From NCBI GenBank assembly GCA_965243415.1, contig OZ251549.1, positions 3,348,001 through 3,412,000 on the forward strand: a stretch of DNA of 64,000 nucleotides, written 5' to 3'. This stretch comes from G965204755 sp965243415 (GTDB lineage Bacteria; Acidobacteriota; Vicinamibacteria; Marinacidobacterales; Marinacidobacteraceae). Every line of letters begins with the position of its first letter. Positions within the stretch are counted from its first letter, which is position 1. Below the pieces are notes generated by a model. That model ran no database searches. It was not told the origin of the DNA and saw only the letters and a list, made by a program, of their open reading frames with translations. Shown one piece after another: positions 1 to 6,976 of the stretch. The position numbers and the translations under genes were made by a program.

Positions 1-270
1 GGAGGTCAGGCGCCGGGCGATTCCGGTCGCCGGATCGAACCGCCAGATCCAGCCCCGGGCGGCGAAGGCGATCTCGCTCCCGTCCGGCGAGGGCGCCGGG
101 TCGGTGGGCCCGGCGGCCAGGATCGGCAACTCGAAGCCCTCCACATAGACATGGTGGGAGTACCCCTCCAGTTTCGGATAGCGATTCGTCCACTGCGCCG
201 AGGCAGACGCGGCGGCGGCGAGCGCGACCGCGCCCGAGAGCGCGGCGCGGCGGCAGGCGGTTCTCGTCAT
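1..270 (-). CDS. Secreted beta-propeller (TolB/PD40-like) protein, N-terminal part only
   Basis: Only the first 90 residues lie in the window; the gene runs off the left edge. It starts with a basic, alanine-rich signal peptide ending near ASASAQW. The following segment contains the phrase PAPSPDGSEIAFAARG, the typical signature of a WD40-like/TolB propeller blade. In other bacteria such starts often belong to very large exported proteins in which a propeller precedes an amidohydrolase domain, but that half is not visible here. Its ATG overlaps the TGA of the upstream DUF1445 gene (TGATG), so the two are probably translationally coupled. Confidence 0.7.
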   Translation of the reverse strand, partial: MTRTACRRAALSGAVALAAAASASAQWTNRYPKLEGYSHHVYVEGFELPILAAGPTDPAPSPDGSEIAFAARGWIWRFDPATGIARRLTS

Positions 271-1091
271 CAGGATGCTCCATGCGGCGCGGCCGACGCC
301 GCGGCGGCCGGCGCCGCGGCGGCCGGCCCGCCGACGGGGAGATCGGTCACGAACATGTGCCCGGGAGCGTGGGCGATCATCCGCTCCGGGGCGGCGTTCC
401 TCGCGGCGAGTTGCGAAGTCACCCCGCAGGCCCAGAACACCGGGACCTCGCCGGGCCGGAGGCCGCCGTCCTCGCCGAAATCGGGGCGGGAGAGGTCGCC
501 GATCCCGAGGGAAGCGGGGTCGCCGGCGTGGACCGGCGCCCCGTGCGCCAGCGGGAACCGGGCGCTGAGCGCCGCCGCCTCGTCCACCCGGGCCTCCGGG
601 ATCGGGCGCATCGAGACCACCAGGGGCCCCCGGAAGGGCCCGGCCGGCTCGCACTCCCGGGAAGTCACGTACATCGGCACCACCCGCCCCTCGTCCTGGT
701 GGCGCAGGCGAATCCCGGCGGCGACGAGGGCCGCCTCGAACCCGAAACTGCAGCCGAGGAGGAACGCGGCGAAGTCCTCCGGCCAGTCCGCCGCGGCGGT
801 CTCCGTCTCGAAGGGCGCCTCTCCGCCCCGCCACACCCGGTAGCGGGGCAGGTCGGTCCGCAGGTCGGCCCCCGCCGCGACCGCCTCGAGTACCGCGGTC
901 CCCGCCGGGCCCTCGCTCACCGCGAGCAACGGGCAGGGCCGCGGATTCCGCTCGCAGAACCGCCGGAAGTCCTCCGCCAGAGGCCCCGGCAGCGCGATCA
1001 GGTTGGCCTGCGCGAACCCGGGGCACCGGCCCGAGGTGCCGCCACGGAACTCCCCCCGACGGCAGGCGGCGCGAACTTCCGCGGGGCGCAT
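270..1091 (-). CDS. DUF1445 / YcsI-like putative hydro-lyase (D-glutamate cyclase family)
   Basis: A 273-residue cytosolic protein matching the DUF1445 (YcsI/UPF0317) family in length and motifs. The N-terminus reads MRPAEVRAACRRGEF and continues GRCPGFAQANLIALP, and near the C-terminus is the family hallmark VFWACGVTSQ. A mammalian family member (DGLUCY) is a mitochondrial D-glutamate cyclase; bacterial members are usually called putative hydro-lyases, so the substrate here is uncertain. The frame stays open far upstream, but the family match begins at the ATG chosen. The C-terminal 20 residues are an alanine/proline-rich tail outside the family core. It overlaps the start of the following propeller gene. 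Confidence 0.8.
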   Translation of the reverse strand: MRPAEVRAACRRGEFRGGTSGRCPGFAQANLIALPGPLAEDFRRFCERNPRPCPLLAVSEGPAGTAVLEAVAAGADLRTDLPRYRVWRGGEAPFETETAAADWPEDFAAFLLGCSFGFEAALVAAGIRLRHQDEGRVVPMYVTSRECEPAGPFRGPLVVSMRPIPEARVDEAAALSARFPLAHGAPVHAGDPASLGIGDLSRPDFGEDGGLRPGEVPVFWACGVTSQLAARNAAPERMIAHAPGHMFVTDLPVGGPAAAAPAAAASAAPHGAS

Positions 1092-1247
1092 CGGACCCGC
1101 CAACTCTACCGGCGGCCCCCGAACCCCGCTTCGCCGCCCCTCCCCCGCTCGGCGACGACGGGCGCCCTCGCCCCGGGGGGAACTCCACCGCCGCCGGCGC
1201 TCCCGCCCGATCGTGTCCCGTCCCGCCGCGCCCGGCGCCCCCGCTGC

Positions 1248-1314
1248 TATACTCCCGCGGTTCGGGCGGCGCCGTGAACCTGCGGTTTCCGGGCGGAAGT
1301 GAAGCGCCGGAAAC
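1248..1314 (+). promoter_or_regulatory. Candidate promoter and leader hairpin of the ribosomal protein operon
   Basis: In the 337-base gap between the divergent DUF1445 and rplM genes there is a good -10 box, TATACT (1248-1253), with no clear -35. About 35 bases further on, an 8-bp perfect stem (1285-1292 with 1307-1314, arms GTTTCCGG/CCGGAAAC) would form in the leader, well before rplM at 1429. A structured leader could serve ribosomal-protein autoregulation, as is common for such operons, but the shape was not matched to any known L13 leader. Confidence 0.35.
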
Positions 1315-1428
1315 GCCGGAAGCGCGGATCGCCCGAATTTTTTTACCCTACCCCGCCTTCCTGCCCACCCCTCCGGCCCCCTTCCCGATCCCCCGCTCCC
1401 CCCTTCCGAATCCCCCCATCCTGACTCC

Positions 1429-1905
1429 ATGCCCCGCGCCGCCGGCACCACTTTCCTCCGCGCCGGCGAAGTCCGCCGCCGCTGGTTCCTGGTGGACGCC
1501 GCGGACGAGGTGCTCGGACGGCTGGCGGCCCGGGTGGCGCGAGTGCTCACCGGCAAGCACAAACCGGTCTGGACCCCCTTCCTCGACTGCGGCGACCATG
1601 TGGTGGTGATCAACGCCGACCGGGTGCGGCTGACCGGGCGCAAGGAAGAGGACAAGATCTACTACCGGCAGAGCGGGCGGCCCGGCGGGCTGAAGTCCCG
1701 CACTGCCGCCGAGGTGCGGAAGGCCCACCCGGAACGGCTGGTGGAGCACGCGGTGCGCGGCATGTTGCCGAAGGGGCGTCTGGGACGGGCGCAGATCTCG
1801 AAACTGAAGGTCTATGCCGGGGGCGAGCATCCCCACGCGGCGCAGACGCCGGAGCCGCTGCCGGACTTCCTCCGCGCCGCGCCGGCTCCGGCTTCCCCCT
1901 CCTGA
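1429..1905 (+). CDS. rplM: 50S ribosomal protein L13 (uL13)
   Basis: A 158-residue large-subunit protein and early 23S rRNA binder. The match runs the whole length: WFLVDAADEVLGRLAARVA near the start, TGKHKPVWTPFLDCGDHVVV, LTGRKEEDKIYYRQSGRPGG, and the C-terminal block VRGMLPKGRLGR. It is about 15 residues longer than the E. coli protein because of an alanine/proline-rich tail. It heads the cluster rplM-rpsI-rpsB-tsf-pyrH-frr; its TGA overlaps the ATG of rpsI by one base, the usual L13-S9 pairing. Confidence 0.97.
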   Translation: MPRAAGTTFLRAGEVRRRWFLVDAADEVLGRLAARVARVLTGKHKPVWTPFLDCGDHVVVINADRVRLTGRKEEDKIYYRQSGRPGGLKSRTAAEVRKAHPERLVEHAVRGMLPKGRLGRAQISKLKVYAGGEHPHAAQTPEPLPDFLRAAPAPASPS

Positions 1906-2297
1906 TGTCGGCTCCGGTCGCCTACGGCACGGGCAAGCGCAAGTGCTCCATCGCCCGCGTCTATCTCCGACTGGGCGCCGGTGAGATCCTGGTGAACCAG
2001 CGGCCACTGTCCGAATACTTCCCCCGGGACGCCTACCAGAGTTGGGTGACCCAGCCGCTCCTCGCCACCGAACAGGCCAAGAAGTTCGATGTGGACGCGC
2101 GGGTGAAGGGCGGCGGGCTCTCCGGGCAGGCGGCGGCGGTCCGGCTGGGGATCGCGCGCGCCCTCAGCGAGAGCGACGCCCGGCTCCGTCCGGAACTCAA
2201 GCGACGGGGCTTCCTCACCCGGGACGCCCGGCGCAAGGAGCGCAAGAAGTACGGGCAGCCCGGCGCCCGCAAGCGCTTCCAGTACTCGAAGCGCTGA
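1905..2297 (+). CDS. rpsI: 30S ribosomal protein S9 (uS9)
   Basis: A 130-residue small-subunit protein. It begins APVAYGTGKRKCSIARVYL and ends with the extended basic tail KKYGQPGARKRFQYSKR that in this family reaches the P-site tRNA; the terminal SKR is canonical. The core VRLGIARAL is also present. It is translationally coupled to rplM by a one-base stop/start overlap and lies five bases upstream of the first possible rpsB start. Confidence 0.97.
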   Translation: MSAPVAYGTGKRKCSIARVYLRLGAGEILVNQRPLSEYFPRDAYQSWVTQPLLATEQAKKFDVDARVKGGGLSGQAAAVRLGIARALSESDARLRPELKRRGFLTRDARRKERKKYGQPGARKRFQYSKR

Positions 2298-2302
2298 CCG
2301 CC

Positions 2303-3361
2303 ATGGAAGTTCCGGCAGCGGAAGCCGTCCGGGAGCCCGTCCCCCCGGCGGCAGCCGCGCCGCTCCCTTCGCCCGCTTCGCCCGATCCGGCGCCCGGCAC
2401 GGTCAGCATGAAGGACCTGCTGGAGGCCGGCCTCCATTTCGGCCACGAGACGAAGTGGTGGAACCCGCGGATGCGCCCGTACATCTACGGCCAGAAGAGC
2501 GGCATCCACATCGTGGACCTGCGCCAGACGCTGCCGCTCTTCCGCAGCGCGCTCCATTTCGTCTCCCGCCTGGGCGCGGAAGGCAAGACGGTGCTGTTCG
2601 TCGGCACCAAGCGGCAGGCGCAGGAAGTGGTCGCGCTCGAAGCCTCCCGGGTGGACGCCTTCTATGTGAACCACCGCTGGCTCGGCGGCCTGCTCACCAA
2701 CTTCGCCACCATCCGCAAGAGCGTGGCGCGGCTGGTGGAACTGCGCGAGATCACCGAGAGCGCCGACTTCGGTCGCTTCTCGAACAAGGCCTGGTCGCGG
2801 CTGGACAAGCGCCGTCGCCGGCTGGAGAAGACCCTGGCCGGGATCGAGAAGATGGACCGGTTGCCGGACGCGGTCTGCATCGTGGACCCGAAGAACGAGA
2901 TGATCGCGGTCCAGGAGGCGCGCAAACTGAACATCCCGATCGTGGCGATCGTGGACACCGACTGCGACCCGGGCCTCATCGACTATGTGATCCCGGGGAA
3001 CGACGACGCGCTGCGCGCCATCCGGCTGTTCACCTCGCGCATCGCCTCGGCCTTCGAGGAAGGACGCCAACTCCTCGGCTCCATGCCGATCGACTCCCTT
3101 CCTGTCGAGGGAACGGAGGGGACAGTGGGGACGGACGCGGCAGAAACGGCAGATCCCGGCACCGGCGCGCAGAACGGGAGGTCCGTGGCGCACCCTGCCC
3201 TCGGCGCCTCCTCCCCGCCGCTCACCGGAAGCCCCGCCCCGACCCCGTCCCCCACCCCTTCCTCCACCGTCGCGACAGCCCCGGTACCGCCCCCCGCCGC
3301 CGTGCCGGGCGCCGCGGACCCGCCGGTCCCTTCGCCGAACCCGCCGGGGAACCGGGTCTGA
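2303..3361 (+). CDS. rpsB: 30S ribosomal protein S2 (uS2) with long C-terminal extension
   Basis: The uS2 core is unmistakable: MKDLLEAGLHFGHETKWWNP, YIYGQKSGIHIVDLRQT, NHRWLGGLLTNFATI and VDTDCDPGLIDYVIPGNDDA. Two starts are possible. ATG 2303, just after the rpsI stop, gives 352 residues with a 35-residue alanine/proline-rich leader. ATG 2408 begins exactly at the usual S2 N-terminus. I annotate the longer form because of the tight coupling, with low certainty. Beyond the core, the last ~95 residues are a low-complexity Pro/Ala/Ser/Thr tail, likely disordered, so the protein is clearly longer than the ~240 residues typical of E. coli. Confidence 0.95.
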   Translation: MEVPAAEAVREPVPPAAAAPLPSPASPDPAPGTVSMKDLLEAGLHFGHETKWWNPRMRPYIYGQKSGIHIVDLRQTLPLFRSALHFVSRLGAEGKTVLFVGTKRQAQEVVALEASRVDAFYVNHRWLGGLLTNFATIRKSVARLVELREITESADFGRFSNKAWSRLDKRRRRLEKTLAGIEKMDRLPDAVCIVDPKNEMIAVQEARKLNIPIVAIVDTDCDPGLIDYVIPGNDDALRAIRLFTSRIASAFEEGRQLLGSMPIDSLPVEGTEGTVGTDAAETADPGTGAQNGRSVAHPALGASSPPLTGSPAPTPSPTPSSTVATAPVPPPAAVPGAADPPVPSPNPPGNRV

Positions 3362-3466
3362 CGCCGGGGGAAACCGCGCGCCTCCCGGGAAACACCCTAC
3401 CGAAACAGAGCCGTCGCGCCGCCGCGGCGCCCCCACCCCCCGGCCGTCGAGAGGGCCGATTCCGCA

Positions 3467-4096
3467 ATGCCCGCCACCACTGCCCAGCAGGTCAAGGAGC
3501 TCCGCAACCACACCGGCGCCGGATTCGCCGACTGCAAGAGGGCTCTCGAAGAGGCGGAGGGAGACCTCGACCGGGCCGTCCGGCTGCTGCGGGAGAAAGG
3601 CGCCGCCGCCGCCGAGAAGCGGGCCGGCCGCGCCACCGGGGAAGGCCTCATCCACGCCTACATCCACCACGACCGCATCGGCGTCATGGTGGAAATCGCC
3701 TGCGAGACGGACTTCGTCGCCCGGAACGAGAAATTCCGCGAACTCGCGAACGACATCGCCATCCACATCGTCAGCAACTTCCCGGCCCCCGCCCGCTGGG
3801 TGCGCCGCGGGGAAGTGCCGGAAGCGGTGATCGCCGACGAGAAAGACCTGATCCGCTCGCAGATGGCCCAGGATCCGGCGAACGCCCGCAAACCGGAGAA
3901 GATCCGGGACCGCATCGTCGAGGGGAAACTGGAGCGGTTCCTCAGCGAACGGGTGCTTCTCGAGCAGCAGTACGCCCTCGACGATTCCCGGAAGATGACC
4001 GTGCAGGACCGGATCACCGAAGCGGCGACGGCGATCAAGGAGAACCTCCGGGTGGTCCGCTTCGTCCGCTTCGAACGCGGGGAGACCACCGGCTGA
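3467..4096 (+). CDS. tsf: Elongation factor Ts
   Basis: This 209-residue protein is the guanine nucleotide exchange factor for EF-Tu. Residues 1-50 form the UBA-like EF-Tu-binding domain (VKELRNHTGAGFADCKRAL). The exchange signature TDFVARNEKF follows near residue 85. The C-terminus retains only one core subdomain, so this is a short EF-Ts like that of Thermus rather than the ~280-residue E. coli type. It lies 105 bases after rpsB and 55 before pyrH. Confidence 0.96.
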   Translation: MPATTAQQVKELRNHTGAGFADCKRALEEAEGDLDRAVRLLREKGAAAAEKRAGRATGEGLIHAYIHHDRIGVMVEIACETDFVARNEKFRELANDIAIHIVSNFPAPARWVRRGEVPEAVIADEKDLIRSQMAQDPANARKPEKIRDRIVEGKLERFLSERVLLEQQYALDDSRKMTVQDRITEAATAIKENLRVVRFVRFERGETTG

Positions 4097-4151
4097 CTCC
4101 TCCCGGCGTCCGCCCCGGAGGATCCCGGAAGAAAGCCCTGCGCCCACCACC

Positions 4152-4877
4152 ATGACCGGGCCCTCCCGCGCGCTGCTGAAACTCTCCGGCCAGGCGCTCG
4201 GCGCCCCCGGGCAGACCGGCATCTCCACCGAACTGGTGGACCGGATGGCGGAAACGATCGGCGCGATCCACCGGGACGGCGTGGAGATCGCCTGCATGAT
4301 CGGCGGCGGCAACATCTTCCGCGGGCTCGGGGCGGAAGCCCGGGGCATGGACCGGGTGACCGCGGACTCGATGGGAATGCTCGCCACCCTCATCAACGCC
4401 CTCGCCCTGCAGGACGCCCTGGAGACCCGGGACTGCGAAACCCGGCTCATGTCGGCGATCACCGTCCGTCAGGTGGCGGAGCCGTTCATCCGCCGCCGGG
4501 CGCTGCGACACCTCGAAAAAGGCCGCATCGTCGTCTTCGCCGCCGGAACCGGCAATCCCTACTTTTCGACGGACACCGCGGCGGCGCTCCGCGCGAACGA
4601 GATCCACGCCCGCACCCTCATCAAGGCCACCCGGGTGCGCGGCGTCTTCACCGGCGACCCGGAACGGGATCCGGAAGCGAAGCCGATCCGCCGCCTCACC
4701 TGGCTCGAGGCGATCAGCCAGGAACTGAAATTCATGGACACCACGGCGATCTCGCTCTGCATGGAGAACGAACTCCCCATCGTCGTCTGCCACCAGGACG
4801 ACCTGCGCGAAGCCGCCGGCGGCGCCGATGTCGGAACCCGCGTCGGCCCGGCCGAACCGGAACCGTCCGCCCGATGA
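4152..4877 (+). CDS. pyrH: UMP kinase
   Basis: A 241-residue bacterial UMP kinase of the amino-acid kinase fold, phosphorylating UMP to UDP. Visible signatures are the nucleotide-binding start LLKLSGQALG, the glycine loop MIGGGNIFRG, the substrate region DSMGMLATLINALALQDALE, and VFAAGTGNPYFSTDTAAALRA. The ~20-residue C-terminal tail is variable. The order tsf-pyrH-frr is one of the most conserved in bacteria and supports the call. Confidence 0.97.
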   Translation: MTGPSRALLKLSGQALGAPGQTGISTELVDRMAETIGAIHRDGVEIACMIGGGNIFRGLGAEARGMDRVTADSMGMLATLINALALQDALETRDCETRLMSAITVRQVAEPFIRRRALRHLEKGRIVVFAAGTGNPYFSTDTAAALRANEIHARTLIKATRVRGVFTGDPERDPEAKPIRRLTWLEAISQELKFMDTTAISLCMENELPIVVCHQDDLREAAGGADVGTRVGPAEPEPSAR

Positions 4878-4996
4878 CCCGGGGCTGCGACCCGTCCGCC
4901 GCGCGGCAGCGCCCCGGCGACCGCGGCGCGGCCTCCCCGATCGTCCGCCGCCCCCGCTGACGCCGTCCCGGAGAATCCCCGCCGGAGGAAGTACCG

Positions 4997-5554
4997 ATGC
5001 CCCATCCGATCCTCGAGGAACTGACCCGCCGCATGGACAAGACCGTCGAGATCTTCGAGCAGGAACTGGCGACGGTGCGCACCGGCCGGGCCTCGGTGAC
5101 CCTGCTCGACTCGGTCCGGGTGGACTACTACGGGCAGTTGCTGCCGCTGAACCAGGTGGCGACGCTCAAGACCCCGGACGCGAGCACGATCACCGTCCAG
5201 CCCTGGGAGCGCAACCTGCTGCCGGCCATCGACCGGGCTGTCCGGGCGGCGGACCTCGACCTGAACCCGGCCTCCGACGGCGTCGTCCTGCGCATCCCGA
5301 TCCCGCCCCTCAGCCAGGAGCGGCGGAAGCAACTGGCGAAGAACATCCACCGGATGGCCGAGGAACACCGGAACGCCCTCCGCCAGGTGCGCCGGGACGC
5401 GAACCAGCGCCTCAAGCGCCTGGCCAAGGACAAGGAACTCTCCGACGACCTCGAACACGACCTCGAACAGGAGGTCCAGCAGGCGACGGACGCCCATGTG
5501 AAGCGGGTCGCCGAACTCGCCGCGCGAAAGGAAGCGAGCGTCCTCTCCGTCTGA
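4997..5554 (+). CDS. frr: Ribosome recycling factor
   Basis: This 185-residue protein, with EF-G, splits post-termination ribosomes. The full family pattern is present: MDKTVEIFEQELATVRTGRA at the start, VDYYGQLLPLNQVATLKTPD, ITVQPWERNLLPAIDRAVRA, and the long C-terminal helix ending DAHVKRVAELAARKEASVLSV. Length matches E. coli (185). A purine-rich ribosome binding site (GGAGGAA) sits eight bases before the ATG. It closes the translation cluster; the next 150 bases hold a small hexamer repeat before the threonine synthase gene. Confidence 0.97.
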   Translation: MPHPILEELTRRMDKTVEIFEQELATVRTGRASVTLLDSVRVDYYGQLLPLNQVATLKTPDASTITVQPWERNLLPAIDRAVRAADLDLNPASDGVVLRIPIPPLSQERRKQLAKNIHRMAEEHRNALRQVRRDANQRLKRLAKDKELSDDLEHDLEQEVQQATDAHVKRVAELAARKEASVLSV

Positions 5555-5580
5555 CCCCGACCGGGCCCGGGCCCGGCCCC

Positions 5581-5610
5581 TGTCGCTGTCGCTGTCGCTG
5601 TCGCTGCCGC
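5581..5610 (+). repeat. Hexamer tandem repeat (TGTCGC, four perfect copies plus one degenerate)
   Basis: Four perfect head-to-tail copies of TGTCGC, followed by one copy with a single change, lie 26 bases after the frr stop and directly follow a GC-rich self-complementary run. It is a simple-sequence tract in an intergenic region and could vary in copy number between strains. Confidence 0.85.
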
Positions 5611-5705
5611 GCCGGCCGCGAACGGCGCGCCGACCCGTTCCCCGACCCTCCCGCCGGTATCCGGCGCGATCTTCTTCTCCCCCCCGCCACCCCGCAGACG
5701 AAGCC

Positions 5706-6908
5706 ATGCCCCCCTATTCCTTCGCCACCCACCTCGAATGCTCGCGGACCGGACGCCGCTACGACGCCGACCGACCGCAGAACCTCTCGGACGAGAAGTC
5801 CCCCCTGCTCGCCCGGTACGACCTCGAGGCTGCCGCCCCCACTTTCACCCCGGCGGCGCTCCGCGAACGGCCGTTCGACCTCTGGCGGTACCACGAGGTG
5901 CTGCCCATCCGCGAAGAGCGGCACTGCCTGAAACTCGGCGAGGGCGGCACGCCGCTCCACCGCGCCCCCCGACTGGAAACGGAACTCGGACTCCGGGAAC
6001 TGTTCATCAAGGACGAGGGGATGAATCCCACCGGCAGTTTCAAGGACCGCGGTCTCTGTCTCGCCGTTTCCGCCGCCTACCAGTTCGGCCTCCGGGAGGT
6101 GGCGCTGCCCTCCGCCGGGAACGCCGGCGGCGCCGCGGCCGCCTACGCCGCGCGCGCCGGCCTGCACTGCGTGGTGGGCGTCCCGCGCGACTGCCCGGAG
6201 GTGAACCGCATCGAGGCGTCGGTGTACGGCGCCGAGGTGCACTCGGTGGACGGGCTCATCTCCGACGCCGGCCGCCTCATCGCCGACATGGCGGCGGAAC
6301 GCGGCCTCTTCGAGTTGGCGACGCTCAAGGAGCCCTACCGCATCGAGGGCAAGAAGACGATGGCGTACGAGGTCTTCGAACAACTCGGGCGCGTCCCCGA
6401 AGTCATGGTCTATCCCACCGGCGGCGGCACCGGCCTCATCGGCATGTGGAAGGCCTTCGCCGAGATGGAGGAATTGGGCTGGATCGGCCCGGAGCGCCCC
6501 AAGATGATCTCGGTGCAGGCCGAGGGCTGCGCCCCGATCCCCCGCGCTTTCGACGCCGGCGAGGAGTCCGCCCCGCTCTGGGAGAACGCGCGGACGGTGG
6601 CTTCGGGCCTCCGGGTGCCGAAGGCGCTCGGCGACTTCCTGATCCTCCGCGCGGTCCGGGAGAGCGGCGGCGCCGCGATCGCGGTGAACGACGACGACCT
6701 GATGCGCGACGCCCGGAAGATCGCCCGGATGGAGGGCATCTTCGCCGCGCCCGAAGGCGGCGCCTGCCTCACCGCCCTCCGCCGCCTCCGGGAGTCCGGC
6801 CTGGTCTCCGACGAGGACACCGTCGTCCTCTTCAACACCGGAACCGGCGCCAAGTATGTGGAGGCCTTCCTCGGCCCCCACGCCCGCCCGGCCCACGCCG
6901 AGTTGTAG
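5706..6908 (+). CDS. thrC: Threonine synthase (PLP fold type II)
   Basis: This 400-residue pyridoxal-phosphate enzyme should convert O-phosphohomoserine to threonine. The PLP-binding lysine is about residue 113 in GSFKDRG; the phosphate-binding glycine loop is YPTGGGTGLIGMWKAF; SAGNAGGAAAAYAARAG is the substrate-loop motif. LGEGGTPLHRAPRLE near residue 80 is typical of the archaeal/plant-like threonine synthase class. The N-terminus LECSRTGRRYD resembles the zinc-ribbon start of that class but keeps only one cysteine. No other threonine gene is adjacent. Confidence 0.88.
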   Translation: MPPYSFATHLECSRTGRRYDADRPQNLSDEKSPLLARYDLEAAAPTFTPAALRERPFDLWRYHEVLPIREERHCLKLGEGGTPLHRAPRLETELGLRELFIKDEGMNPTGSFKDRGLCLAVSAAYQFGLREVALPSAGNAGGAAAAYAARAGLHCVVGVPRDCPEVNRIEASVYGAEVHSVDGLISDAGRLIADMAAERGLFELATLKEPYRIEGKKTMAYEVFEQLGRVPEVMVYPTGGGTGLIGMWKAFAEMEELGWIGPERPKMISVQAEGCAPIPRAFDAGEESAPLWENARTVASGLRVPKALGDFLILRAVRESGGAAIAVNDDDLMRDARKIARMEGIFAAPEGGACLTALRRLRESGLVSDEDTVVLFNTGTGAKYVEAFLGPHARPAHAEL

Positions 6909-6933
6909 GACTTCGGGGCGTCGTCGCACCGAC

Positions 6934-6954
6934 TCCCCGCCGGCGTGGCGGGGA
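6934..6954. terminator. Hairpin between convergent genes
   Basis: A perfect 8-bp stem (TCCCCGCC / GGCGGGGA) with a 5-base loop lies midway between the stops of thrC (plus) and the LVIVD protein gene (minus). There is no T-run, but its position between convergent stops fits a bidirectional transcription barrier. Confidence 0.45.
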
Positions 6955-6976
6955 ACAGGCGGGGCGCGGAGGAGGA

